Notes: a model not told the origin generated them from the sequence alone. Positions 39,844 to 50,030 are shown, counted from the first letter of the stretch. The stretch: 64,000 bases of DNA from Candidatus Babelota bacterium (GCA_013288045.1 JABDCP010000002.1:1-64000); one strand, 5' to 3'. Numbers and translations: made by a program.

Positions 39844-41399
39844 CAGAACAACAAAGGTTTGAAAAACTCTATGCATCCTTTTCTGTTGATGGGAAGCTCA
39901 TTCATGCGTATGATCTGCTTAAGCGAGCCGCTCATTTATGGCCACAACGTACTATGGTCATCTGTGATGATGATTCTTTAACCTATAGAGAAGTCTATCT
40001 TCGGTCAAAGCTCCTTGCCCATAAGCTACGAGAATATGGTGTCCGTAAAGATGAGCGGGTCATTCTCTACTATGAAAACTCTGTTTCATTTTATATAGCC
40101 TACTTTGCCGTCTGGCATGCAGGCGGTATCGTTATCCCCTTAAATGTGTTTCTCAGTGAAAAGGAACTATTCCAAATCATAGCAGAAGCACAACCAAAAA
40201 TTCTCATCGTATCACCCACGCTTCTTGAGAAACTCGAAAAGTACCCCAATGGACCACTTCCTCCTCTCATAAGCGACATTGATACAACGAGCCCTTTACC
40301 AAAAGCCGTTGATCCTTTTGATACTGAAGAAGAGCCGCAGTCCTTATCAGGAGATGATATTGTTGCTATCTTATATACCTCAGGAACAACTGGGTTTCCT
40401 AAAGGAGTGATGGTCTCCTCAAAGAATATCGTCACGAACACACTCCAAGGGGTATCAGCATTTGAAGTTGCAAAAAACGAACGAGTATTTTGTCCGTTAC
40501 CACTCTTTCATAGCCTTCCTCAAAATATTTGTGTCTGGGCAATCATGGTCGTTGGTGCTACGGCAATTATCGTCCCTAAAATCGATCGCCGTTCTCTTAT
40601 CAAAGGTATCGAACATAAGCCAACGCTCATCATCGCAGTTCCTGCGCTCTTTGGCCTTTTTTGCATACTTAAGAATTTGCAGTTTCCCGATGTAAAATAT
40701 TTTGTGTCAGGAGGAGATGCTCTCTCTGATAAAATTCGTGGCTTCTTTGGCCTCATCTATGGCAGAAAAATTGGTAATGGCTACGGACTTACAGAAACCT
40801 CTCCTTTCATTTCGGTCGATCTTGATGATGTTACCACCCCCGTAGGATGTGTGGGCAAAGCATTGCCGGGAATTACTTGTGCAATTAAAGACGAACGGGG
40901 AGCCACGCTTCCTGTAGGAGAAATCGGTACGCTCTGGGTTTCTGGTGATAACCTTATGAAGGGATACTATAATGCTCCGGAAGCAACGGCACATATTATA
41001 GAACAGGGATGGCTTAATACGGGTGACCTGGCCTACCTTACCAAAGAGGGGAAAATTGTCTTAGCCGGACGTGAGCGTGAGCTTATAAGTAACAAAGGCC
41101 TGAAGATCTATCCACAAGAGGTGGAGAATGTGCTTCTTTCCTATCCTGCAGTGTTGCAAGCCGGAGTCATCGGCATTAAAAATAATGATGAAGAGATTCC
41201 TATTGCCTTCATAGGTACCAAAGAACCTGAAGCCAACTATGAAGAGATCATTACAGCTCTCAGAAGCCTGTGCCAAAGGAACCTCGCCCCCTATAAAATA
41301 CCGCGCCAGTTTTATCTTCAAAGGGATCTTCCTGTAACCTCAACAGGCAAGGTCAATAAGAAAGAACTGCTCGCCCAGCACAGCACCAAAGATACCTGA
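39840..41399 (+). CDS. AMP-dependent acyl-CoA synthetase/ligase
   Basis: 'VAILYTSGTTGFPKGVM', 'NGYGLTETSPFIS', 'WLNTGDLAYLTKEGKIVLAGRERELISNKGLKIYPQEVE'. Confidence 0.92.
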   Translation: MTEQQRFEKLYASFSVDGKLIHAYDLLKRAAHLWPQRTMVICDDDSLTYREVYLRSKLLAHKLREYGVRKDERVILYYENSVSFYIAYFAVWHAGGIVIPLNVFLSEKELFQIIAEAQPKILIVSPTLLEKLEKYPNGPLPPLISDIDTTSPLPKAVDPFDTEEEPQSLSGDDIVAILYTSGTTGFPKGVMVSSKNIVTNTLQGVSAFEVAKNERVFCPLPLFHSLPQNICVWAIMVVGATAIIVPKIDRRSLIKGIEHKPTLIIAVPALFGLFCILKNLQFPDVKYFVSGGDALSDKIRGFFGLIYGRKIGNGYGLTETSPFISVDLDDVTTPVGCVGKALPGITCAIKDERGATLPVGEIGTLWVSGDNLMKGYYNAPEATAHIIEQGWLNTGDLAYLTKEGKIVLAGRERELISNKGLKIYPQEVENVLLSYPAVLQAGVIGIKNNDEEIPIAFIGTKEPEANYEEIITALRSLCQRNLAPYKIPRQFYLQRDLPVTSTGKVNKKELLAQHSTKDT

Positions 41400-41450
41400 T
41401 ACGTGTGCACTCGCCAAAGAGAGCTTGAGAGAAGTGTCCAGCAATCTTGT

Positions 41451-42146
41451 TTATTTTTTGACACCCTTAGTAAGCGGATGGACAGAAATAAGAATATGGT
41501 ACGCCTCGTGAATATCATCAGTTAGCGTAAATAGATCTGCATCCTCTTGAGGCACCAGGTCAAGCTTTACTGCTGAATCAGATATCCAGGTGACTACTGA
41601 CTGCCAGTACTCACGCCCTATTAATATAATCGGCACCTTGAGATGAAGCTTAGTTTCAATAAGCGTCAGGACCTCTGAGAACTCATTCAGTGTTCCATAT
41701 CCCCCGGGAAATACAACGTATCCTATCGAATATTCAATAAGCAACCATTTTCGAGCTGCATAATTATTTATTATGATAACGTCAGGGCTACAGGAATATG
41801 GCAGGTTTTCTTCATTCAAACCGGGTACCGTAATGCCCAGAGCAGTAATCACATGTTGCTTTGTTTCCATAGCGCCACAACTTGCCGCTTCCATAATGCC
41901 TGGACCCCCACCTGTAAGAACGGGAATTCCTGACTCAGCAAGCATATGCGCAAGCTCACTTGCCTTCTTCATATAGATGCTTTCAGGGTGCAACCGCGAT
42001 CCCCCAAAGATCGTTACAGGCTGATGTTCAAGACGTGAAATCCTCCAGATTCCCTTAAGAACTGAAAAGAATATCCCAAACATGTACCCAAGAATCCGTA
42101 TAATGCCGCTTACTGAGCGCCAACAAAGAGTGAGGGTATTCTTCAT
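41451..42146 (-). CDS. LOG family protein (Rossmann, PGGxGT)
   Basis: 'VTIFGGSR', 'VLTGGGPGIMEAA', 'RKWLLIEYSIGYVVFPGGYGTLNEFSEVLTLIETK'. Confidence 0.9.
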   Translation of the reverse strand: MKNTLTLCWRSVSGIIRILGYMFGIFFSVLKGIWRISRLEHQPVTIFGGSRLHPESIYMKKASELAHMLAESGIPVLTGGGPGIMEAASCGAMETKQHVITALGITVPGLNEENLPYSCSPDVIIINNYAARKWLLIEYSIGYVVFPGGYGTLNEFSEVLTLIETKLHLKVPIILIGREYWQSVVTWISDSAVKLDLVPQEDADLFTLTDDIHEAYHILISVHPLTKGVKK

Positions 42147-42292
42147 AGCAGTCCCTTTTTGTTAAGACTACGACACCTACCTCCAAGAATACAAGAGTTT
42201 ATCAGCATTTATTACAATTGCAAAATTACATAAATCTCTTTACCATAATTAAATTATATTTGTATAATATAAATAAGAATCCAGGGGGGACA

Positions 42293-43483
42293 ATGAAAGC
42301 AGTCTATGCGCTTTTAGGTATAACTTTTATCATTTCTACGCATGCACAGGAAAGGGAACAATGGGTTACCATCCTTGTGCATGGCACTATAGGCCTTGGA
42401 GTGAACTTCAACGGTAGAACCTTCAACCTCATTAAGAAAGATCGTATCGAGGGGTCTCTCTATGAACGCAATGTGATAAAGCATAGACAGAACCCTTACG
42501 CAAATACGCTCCAGCCCCTTGGGCCGTTTGGTTTACACGCAGTTTCGCTGAATAATCAGTCAGTAGATGGAGCGGCAATTTTCAGCGAACTCTATACCGC
42601 AATGGCTGAGCAATTTGGTTATAATGAAAAAAATGAGTTCTACACCTTTGGATGGTCAGGCCTTATCAGCGAAAAGGAACGAGTACGAACCGCGCGAGCC
42701 TTTTACCAAGAGCTACGAACCCTCATCAAAGAGAAAACGAAAGCTAACGAACGGCTTAAGGTCCGCCTTATCGGTTATAGTCATGGAGGAACAATGTTTT
42801 CAAACTTTGCTCGGTTGCGCGCAACGGAGTTTTGCAACGATACGTTTTGTATAGATGAAACTATCCTCATCGGGGTCCCTCTCAGCAAAAACTTGATGAG
42901 GGCCTTTGCATGCCCTCCCTTTTGCCGTATCTACAACCTGTATTCGCTTGCTGATGCAATACAACGCATCGATATCTTTACCAGTCAATATTTTCTTTCT
43001 GAGCGAACATTCAAGGGCAAGGAAGAGTTCCCTCTTTTAACACAAATCGAGTTTTGTTATACAGCCCCATTACGACCGCTCCCAAATAAGATTCTTCCTC
43101 AGGGAATGCGCGGTATCGTTACCCAATCTCCTGGGCACGTTGAATGGTGGTCTTTTGGCTGGGCAAAGTCTATGTACCGAAAAAACCTGGATATGTACCC
43201 ATTGTCTGCAGCAGTGTTTGTTCCTTTTCTTCTCTACGCTTCAAAGCAGGTGAAAAGAAGTCATATACAAGTTGACCTTCGTCCAGAAGAACAACAGGCT
43301 TATATCCAGCCAATCTGCCTAACATGTGAAGAGACCATCTGTATACCTTTTATGACGCAAGAAGCTTACCAAGCCTTTCTTGATAAAGCTCTTTTATATC
43401 ATCCGTACTATTCTAACAAATGCGAAGCTTTCAAGAAATTAGAAGCAACTGTAGGGAATGATTCGTATCAGTATGCTAGCTAA
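42293..43483 (+). CDS. predicted exported alpha/beta hydrolase (lipase-like)
   Basis: 'WVTILVHGTIG', 'VRLIGYSHGGTMF' nucleophile elbow; signal-like 'MKAVYALLGITFIISTHAQ'. Confidence 0.65.
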   Translation: MKAVYALLGITFIISTHAQEREQWVTILVHGTIGLGVNFNGRTFNLIKKDRIEGSLYERNVIKHRQNPYANTLQPLGPFGLHAVSLNNQSVDGAAIFSELYTAMAEQFGYNEKNEFYTFGWSGLISEKERVRTARAFYQELRTLIKEKTKANERLKVRLIGYSHGGTMFSNFARLRATEFCNDTFCIDETILIGVPLSKNLMRAFACPPFCRIYNLYSLADAIQRIDIFTSQYFLSERTFKGKEEFPLLTQIEFCYTAPLRPLPNKILPQGMRGIVTQSPGHVEWWSFGWAKSMYRKNLDMYPLSAAVFVPFLLYASKQVKRSHIQVDLRPEEQQAYIQPICLTCEETICIPFMTQEAYQAFLDKALLYHPYYSNKCEAFKKLEATVGNDSYQYAS

Positions 43484-44267
43484 GTACCTTCCACAATTCC
43501 AGTAAGTCGTCCATGCCCATCTGCTGTGCCCTCAAGAGAAGCGTCGCCTCCTTGACTCGAGAAAGGTCGTAATGGAATGGCTGAAGGTTGTTTTTGAGAG
43601 TTCGGCGTGGTTGCTGAAAGCACCGCTTTATAAAAATCCAGAACTCCTTTTCATCAGGAATTGGCCGAGGATCGGTAATCGGAGCAAAATAGAGCAGCCT
43701 CGATTGCACTTTTGGTGGAGGATAAAAAGATGCAGGAGGAACTTTATCAAGGGCGCGCCATATAAAATAACGTTGGAAATATAACGAAGCAAAGCCATAG
43801 CCACGCCCCGAAGTCTTCAGTATTTTTTGGGCTACCTCCTCCTGAACCATAATCACCCCTTCTTGTAAGATAGTTCTGTGCTCAGCCAATCGGTACAAAA
43901 TAGGAAAGGTAATCTGGTAAGGCAAGTTAGCAAGTAAAACCCAGGGCTTATCAGCTCCAAATCGAGAAAAGTCGGTTTCTAAGATATTTTCAGTAAAGAT
44001 GGTCATTCTCGCGTCAGGATACGTTTTACCTACATGTTCTGCCCATGATTCATCGATTTCAAATACCCATAATTGTTTGAGAGGGGTCTTCAATAGTGAA
44101 CGCGTTAGGAACCCATCACCACATCCAATTTCAAAAACCGAAGACTTTTCAGTAAGGTCTACTGCATCAATCATATGGTCGACGAAGATTTGCTCACGTA
44201 AAAAGTGCTGTCCGTATCGTTTTTTAAGCGAAATGCCATGTGAAGAACCATGAGCTTTGTTCGCCAT
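43476..44267 (-). CDS. rsmA: 16S rRNA (A1518/A1519) dimethyltransferase
   Basis: 'KKRYGQHFLREQIFVDHMIDAV', 'VFEIGCGDGFLTRSLL', 'LLANLPYQITFPIL'. Confidence 0.93.
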   Translation of the reverse strand: MANKAHGSSHGISLKKRYGQHFLREQIFVDHMIDAVDLTEKSSVFEIGCGDGFLTRSLLKTPLKQLWVFEIDESWAEHVGKTYPDARMTIFTENILETDFSRFGADKPWVLLANLPYQITFPILYRLAEHRTILQEGVIMVQEEVAQKILKTSGRGYGFASLYFQRYFIWRALDKVPPASFYPPPKVQSRLLYFAPITDPRPIPDEKEFWIFIKRCFQQPRRTLKNNLQPFHYDLSRVKEATLLLRAQQMGMDDLLELWKVLS

Positions 44268-44276
44268 AGTTCCAGC

Positions 44277-45641
44277 CTATTGAGCAGCGTCAATAGGAAA
44301 GTCTTTAGGCAGCTCATAGTCATGAGCCCATTTTGTGCCTTCATGGCAAGGGCAAGGGTAAACAACCTTTACCGCACCACCCCACCATGACGTTGCCTTT
44401 TTATGAGCATATTTTGCGACAAACTCCCCAAAACACTTTGGATGGTAATAGTTGATTTCCTGCACGCAATCCACGTTAAGAAGCCCTTCAGGAAACCCAC
44501 TAAATGAAGTTGTAATAGTCTGAGGGTTATCGATTTCAACATGTTTATTGCACACGGCACAAGAGAACTCCACACCCGCAGGCTTGAAACCTGGCAAAAG
44601 GGCAAGATCTATTTCTAGATCGGATTCTGGGTTCCATACGCCATGGTCATGATCATAAGGACAATTAAAGACAACCTTGCCCGTTTCCTTACCGTAGAGC
44701 TTCTGCTTATGGGCATTTACTTCAGCATAAGGTTTCAGACACTCTTCATGGAAATTATGCTCTTCTCTATGCCAGCTAAAAGCCCGATAATTACAGGTGT
44801 AGCTAGACCTTTTTTGATCAGGCATTATCGCTCTATGACAATGGTCGCATCTATTTTTATCTCGTATGGCAGAGGGCGCAAGAATCAACTTTTTTTCAAT
44901 TTGATTGGCTGGTATAACTTTGCAAAGCGGCACTTTAAGATCAGTCTTTGAAGTGTTGGAACCCTTTTTATGAAGGACTGGGCAATGAAAGGTGATATCT
45001 GCGTTTTTTAGATCTTGCGTAGCCTTATCTGAGTAACGGGCAGCCGTTACCGCAAAGGGTACTATACACTCACTATGAAAGACATGGTGCTCACGCTCCC
45101 AACCCCAACACCTATAATCACAATCATATTCGCAAGAAGGCTGCCACTCATAAATCGTTTCATTGCATACGGCACACATTTTATAAGCGATTACCTTCCT
45201 ACATACCGGACAATCTCCCTGCTTCGAGACATTTTCCCAGCTTTTGATACATTCAACACCAAAAACATGATTGCATTCAAGAACTATTTCTTTTTCTCCC
45301 TTTTGCCTATGGTTTTCAAGACAAATAGCACAACTTACCTTACAGTCATTGCAATTTTTGGGGCATTTTTGGCATTTCTCTTCGCAGATAGTACAATAAG
45401 TATGGTTGGCATGACATTTTCGAACTTTACAGGTTACGCATGTCTTCGGTTTGCAGGGTATACAAGCACCTTGCTTACCCTCGACTTTATAGAGGTCCAA
45501 TAACGATTTTTGATAAATTTTTTTCCGAGCTACAAGAACATCAGACGCTGCATTGATGGATGGTAGGACCCCTTGTATACAGAGAATCCCTAAAATAAGT
45601 CTGCGCATAACTATTTGGTTAACGAAATTTGTGTATTTCAT
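44277..45641 (-). CDS. predicted exported RING-like / multi-zinc-finger protein
   Basis: 'CAICLENHRQKGEKEIVLECNHVFGVECIKSWENVSKQGDCPVC', preceding CxxC ladder, three following Cys/His repeats; signal-like N terminus (start may be MRRLILG, 45608). Confidence 0.8.
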   Translation of the reverse strand: MKYTNFVNQIVMRRLILGILCIQGVLPSINAASDVLVARKKIYQKSLLDLYKVEGKQGACIPCKPKTCVTCKVRKCHANHTYCTICEEKCQKCPKNCNDCKVSCAICLENHRQKGEKEIVLECNHVFGVECIKSWENVSKQGDCPVCRKVIAYKMCAVCNETIYEWQPSCEYDCDYRCWGWEREHHVFHSECIVPFAVTAARYSDKATQDLKNADITFHCPVLHKKGSNTSKTDLKVPLCKVIPANQIEKKLILAPSAIRDKNRCDHCHRAIMPDQKRSSYTCNYRAFSWHREEHNFHEECLKPYAEVNAHKQKLYGKETGKVVFNCPYDHDHGVWNPESDLEIDLALLPGFKPAGVEFSCAVCNKHVEIDNPQTITTSFSGFPEGLLNVDCVQEINYYHPKCFGEFVAKYAHKKATSWWGGAVKVVYPCPCHEGTKWAHDYELPKDFPIDAAQ

Positions 45642-45908
45642 AGATCTACCCTCGAGACTACATTACTAAGACCGTAAGCCACTACAGGTATCTGTAGAAT
45701 AATATTCCTGGAAAAAAATTACAAGTTATTTGTTTATCTATCGCGCCTACATGCGACACACTACTCATAAAAACTTCCTGCGGAGTAAAGAGGTAAGGAC
45801 CAATAGTCGCTCAAAGTCCACCAGTATTCTAAAGATGCTTCTTCTGCATCACTATTTTTGTGACCACAGTCATCCAATACTTTGCACCTGAAGGCCTCGT
45901 GTGAAAAA

Positions 45909-46961
45909 CTATTTTGTGAGCGTATCCCTAAAGAAATCAAGCTCTTCAAGAATCTTGCCACATCCTTCCACCACGGCAAAGAGTGCGTTCTTCGCAACAC
46001 GCACTGGAAGTCCCGTTTCTTGAGCAATAAGACGATCAAGGCCTCGCAAAAGAGCTCCTCCACCAGCAAGCATAATGCCGGTATCAACAAGGTCTGAAGA
46101 TAACTCAGGGGGAGTATTTTCAAGTGCTTCTCGAATCGCTTGCACAATCATCGACACTGGTTCACGTAAAGACTCTTGGACTTCCGCACTGGTCAGTTTG
46201 ATAGTTTTAGGAACTCCAGTCATCAGGTCACGTCCTTTAACTTCTACCGCTTCACCATCACCCTCCTGCATAACCGTACCTATCTTAATTTTGATCATTT
46301 CAGCAGTACGCTCTCCAATAAGAAGATTGTATTTCCGTTTCACATAGGTCACAATGGCACGATCAAGCTCATCACCACCGACTCGAATGGAGCGGCAAAA
46401 AACCACATCTTTCAAACTTATAACGGCAACTTCGGTGGTACCCCCTCCAATATCTACTATCATGCTCCCTGAAGGGTCGTGTACTGGAAGGCCTGATCCT
46501 ATCGCAGCGGCCATCGGCTCAATAACGGTATAGACTTCTCGGGCACCAGCTTGCTTTGCTGCATCTTCGACAGCACGACGCTCAACCTGAGTAATACCCG
46601 AAGGAATACCAATAACCATACGCGGTCTGACTAAGGTTCTACGATTATCGTGCACTACTCGAATAAAATAGCGCAACATGCTTTCAGTAAGCTCAAAGTT
46701 AGCAATTACCCCATCCCTCAAAGGCCGACAGGCAACGATGCTTTCTGGAGTTTTTCCAAGCATTTCTTTTGCCAGCCTTCCTGCAGCAAGAACGTGATTG
46801 GTTCTAAGTTTAACGGCCACTACAGATGGTTCATTCAGTACAATACCCTTTTTCGGCACATAAATTAGAGTATTTGCTGTCCCTAAGTCGATCGCTAAAT
46901 CATTGGAGAAAAAGCTAAAAAGCTTACGAGCTGGCATAAATTTTAAGAAAGGGTTATTCAT
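45909..46961 (-). CDS. mreB: rod shape-determining protein MreB
   Basis: 'LAIDLGTANTLIYVPKKGIVLNEPSVVA', 'SMIVDIGGGTTEVAVISL', 'IMLAGGGALLRGLD'. Confidence 0.97.
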   Translation of the reverse strand: MNNPFLKFMPARKLFSFFSNDLAIDLGTANTLIYVPKKGIVLNEPSVVAVKLRTNHVLAAGRLAKEMLGKTPESIVACRPLRDGVIANFELTESMLRYFIRVVHDNRRTLVRPRMVIGIPSGITQVERRAVEDAAKQAGAREVYTVIEPMAAAIGSGLPVHDPSGSMIVDIGGGTTEVAVISLKDVVFCRSIRVGGDELDRAIVTYVKRKYNLLIGERTAEMIKIKIGTVMQEGDGEAVEVKGRDLMTGVPKTIKLTSAEVQESLREPVSMIVQAIREALENTPPELSSDLVDTGIMLAGGGALLRGLDRLIAQETGLPVRVAKNALFAVVEGCGKILEELDFFRDTLTK

Positions 46962-46969
46962 ACGATCTC

Positions 46970-48181
46970 CTAGAAATCAAGTTCAAACATTAAGGAAACA
47001 CTCGTAGTCTTAGCTGCACGCTTACTGACCAACCAATTTACCGGGATATCCCAATAGAGGGAAATTTTTGGATAGAGTGAAGGGCACTCGTACACTTTTT
47101 CAAAGTCATAGTAGGCACCTATCGTAATGTATTCGGCACCCCAGGAAGAATCATGCTTTACGAGATTACCTGGAAATTTCTTTCGAAAGTCAGTCGGTCG
47201 ACAGTCAGAGTAGGTATCTTTCAAATGTGCAACCAAGGTGTAACCTGCCTTCAAACCCAATCCACGACGTAAATGAGCGGTATCAACCGAAGGATTAAAA
47301 ACGAAGGTCCAGCCCGGGTCAACCTCCACAGGTCCTACAAGGACGCCATACTCTTGAGGTTCCGTAAGCAAGGGTATTCGTAACTGCTGTGTTTTCTTAA
47401 GTCGCTTAATAGCACGAAACATAAGGCCTATGGATAAATCTTCCTTTAACTCCCACTCACTTTCAAACCCACCATATACGCCCCAATGTTTATCACCTCC
47501 CAAAGGAATTGCAGCCGGATTATCAAGATCGCGCGCTGTAGCTGAGGGAACATATACCCCAAACTTTACGCTCGCATCAATTCGTCTAAACTTAAGGGTA
47601 TAGTCCCAAATACTTCCAAACCTAAGGTATAAATCAACATCACCAAACAGCGTCTTTGAAAAAAGAGCTGGACGAAGACCAAGCTGCTGGTGCATCGCTT
47701 CTTTTGCTTGCAACAGATATTCCTTATCCCCAGGAGGAAGCTGCTCTTCAGCGCCTGACAAGGCGAATTGATGGCGCATAGCAACGTGAGCGAATGCCAT
47801 ATCTACCCCTGCTGACAACCAGGGAGTCAGTGACTGCTCATAGAGAAAGGCGATACCTTGAGCATCAAGGCGGCCGTGACGAGCCCAGGGAATGCAGGTC
47901 CGCAGTCTAAAGTCAGAGCGCAATGACTGAGGATGTCCTGTATCCACTAATGCTTGTGCAAGAACTCGCTGATCATATAATCCATTAATATCAGGAATGG
48001 ACATATCTATATCTGAAAAAGCCCTATCGGCATGCATAAAAAATGGCTGCACTCTCACATGTGACAACGCATCGCACCGTCTGGTAAATGGTTTTAAATA
48101 GAGAAGCAGAAATCGGTTATCAAATACCATCGCCTGCGAGGTTCCTGCGATGCCCAGAACTAGTAAAAGACGTTTTATCAT
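46970..48181 (-). CDS. predicted exported / outer-membrane beta-barrel-like protein
   Basis: 403 aa, signal-like N terminus, amphipathic strands, C-terminal Phe. Confidence 0.55.
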   Translation of the reverse strand: MIKRLLLVLGIAGTSQAMVFDNRFLLLYLKPFTRRCDALSHVRVQPFFMHADRAFSDIDMSIPDINGLYDQRVLAQALVDTGHPQSLRSDFRLRTCIPWARHGRLDAQGIAFLYEQSLTPWLSAGVDMAFAHVAMRHQFALSGAEEQLPPGDKEYLLQAKEAMHQQLGLRPALFSKTLFGDVDLYLRFGSIWDYTLKFRRIDASVKFGVYVPSATARDLDNPAAIPLGGDKHWGVYGGFESEWELKEDLSIGLMFRAIKRLKKTQQLRIPLLTEPQEYGVLVGPVEVDPGWTFVFNPSVDTAHLRRGLGLKAGYTLVAHLKDTYSDCRPTDFRKKFPGNLVKHDSSWGAEYITIGAYYDFEKVYECPSLYPKISLYWDIPVNWLVSKRAAKTTSVSLMFELDF

Positions 48182-48203
48182 GAATCTATTTCCTAAGTCT
48201 TCG

Positions 48204-48297
48204 TGGTGGAGAGAGAGGGATTCGAACCCCCGATTCCGAGTATATACGGAATAACCGCTTTCGAGGCGGCCGCTTTCGTCCGCTCAGCCATCTCTCC
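48204..48297 (-). tRNA. tRNA-Ser(CGA), CCA encoded
   Basis: Reverse strand GGAGAGATGGCTGAGC...GCCGC-CTCGAAA-GCGGT...long variable arm...GGTTCGAATCCC...TCTCTCC-ACCA. Confidence 0.93.
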
Positions 48298-48600
48298 GAT
48301 TAGCAAAAAGTTACTCCTGGCCTGCATCGCACCTCTCATTTTTTTATAGGACGTTGTACCTGGTGAACCACTCTTTATTTCGTACTTCGGTTCTGCAACG
48401 TTTAGACGTAAGTTTATATAGCTATTATAACGGTTTTTCCAGTTTTTTGAAGTTTTTTCACCTCTATTAAGATCTTTGGTCTCACTTCGCACCTTGCCTA
48501 ATGATTTGCATAGTACCTTTCAAGAAGAAATTGCTAAATCTACAAGTTCCTATTACACTTTTTAGTATCTGTTTTTGGCTGCAACATAAGAGGTTTTTCC

Positions 48601-50022
48601 ATGCCCACTCGCACTCAAGCAATTGTATTAGCAGCAGGAAGATCATCCCGGTTTAACACATCCGCAATAAAACTGAGCTTTACTCTCTGCGGCCAGGAAA
48701 TGATTCGCTATCCACTTAACGTCCTTAAAGCCCTCAAGATAAAAACTCTTGTCGTCGTGGGTTATCAGCAAGAGATCATTCGAGGCATTCTTGATAAATA
48801 TAGCTATCCTGTTGAATGCGTTGAACAAACTATTCAGAAAGGTACTGGCCATGCCCTTCTTTGTACAAGACCGTACTGGACAGAAGATACGCTTCTTATT
48901 TTAAATGGCGATGTACCTCTGATCACAGAAGCACACATTGCCGAACTTATGAAGCGCCACCGTTCAACAGCTGCAACTATTTCTTTTATCGCTTCGTATA
49001 ATGCTGATCCTTCCGTCATTGGCTATGGTCGAGTCATCGATAACGGAGAACAAGTTTCTATCGTAGAACAACGAGAATTCACGGGAGATCCTGCTCGCGA
49101 ATGCCGCTTAAATGCAGGAGTGTATCTTATTGAGCGAGCATTCCTTGAAGACACCCTACCTTCTTTAGAAACTCACCCAAGTGGCGAAATCTTTATTACC
49201 GATCTCATTCATAAAGCCAGTGAACAGAAGAAAAAGATCGAGATCGTTGATATACCCTTTGATCATGTTCGGGGTATTAATACCCTCAAGGAGCTCTGGG
49301 TTGCTGAGCGACTCGTGCGATCAGATATTATCAATAGCTGGATGGCACAAGGAGTAAGATTTATAGCACCAGAATCGGTTGTCATAGATTATGATGTTAC
49401 ACTAAGTCCTGATACGGTTATTGGCTATGGAGTACAACTACTCAAGGGTACCCAAGTCGGCAGGAAAGTTACCATTGATGCCTTTTCAGTGCTTGATGGT
49501 GCCATCATTGGCGATTCTGCAATCATTCATTCTCATAGCGTCATCTCACATGCATCAGTTCATGGTATGGCACAGGTTGGACCTTTTGCTCGAGTTCACC
49601 AGCATAGTACCCTGCATGCAGAAAGCGTTGTAGGGAACTTTGTGGAAGTAAGCAAAACAACCCTTGGCCACAAGAGCAAGGCCAAACATCTTACATACCT
49701 AGGACAAGCTCAGATAGGGAAAGAAGCAAATATCGGTGCAGGAACTATTACCTGTAACTATAATGGGGTGAGCAAGCATGCAACTATCATAGAAGATGGG
49801 GCATTTATTGGAAGCAACAGTGCACTCCTTGCACCGGTAACCATTGGAAAAGAAGCTATTGTTGCGGCCGGCTCAACCATAACAGAATCTGTTCCCGCGC
49901 AGGCCTTGGCCATTGCACGACAGCGGCAAACAACTAAATTACATTATGCACCGCTTATCAAAGGTAAACACGCTCAAGCTCCTGATAAGCTCAAATTAAA
50001 GCTTGCAACACAAGGCTCGTAA
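48601..50022 (+). CDS. glmU: bifunctional GlcNAc-1-P uridyltransferase / GlcN-1-P acetyltransferase
   Basis: 'IVLAAGRSSRF', 'QKGTGHALL', left-handed beta-helix repeats, 'NIGAGTITCNYNGVSKHATIIEDGAFIGSNSALLAPV'. Confidence 0.95.
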   Translation: MPTRTQAIVLAAGRSSRFNTSAIKLSFTLCGQEMIRYPLNVLKALKIKTLVVVGYQQEIIRGILDKYSYPVECVEQTIQKGTGHALLCTRPYWTEDTLLILNGDVPLITEAHIAELMKRHRSTAATISFIASYNADPSVIGYGRVIDNGEQVSIVEQREFTGDPARECRLNAGVYLIERAFLEDTLPSLETHPSGEIFITDLIHKASEQKKKIEIVDIPFDHVRGINTLKELWVAERLVRSDIINSWMAQGVRFIAPESVVIDYDVTLSPDTVIGYGVQLLKGTQVGRKVTIDAFSVLDGAIIGDSAIIHSHSVISHASVHGMAQVGPFARVHQHSTLHAESVVGNFVEVSKTTLGHKSKAKHLTYLGQAQIGKEANIGAGTITCNYNGVSKHATIIEDGAFIGSNSALLAPVTIGKEAIVAAGSTITESVPAQALAIARQRQTTKLHYAPLIKGKHAQAPDKLKLKLATQGS

Positions 50023-50030
50023 GGAATACT

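Noticed and set aside
45761-46147. 128 aa reverse ORF overlapping the mreB 3' end
   Set aside because: Alternate frame of mreB; no signal or family pattern.
48193-48492. 99 aa reverse ORF across the tRNA-Ser
   Set aside because: Contains the tRNA gene; translation of tRNA sequence, almost certainly spurious.
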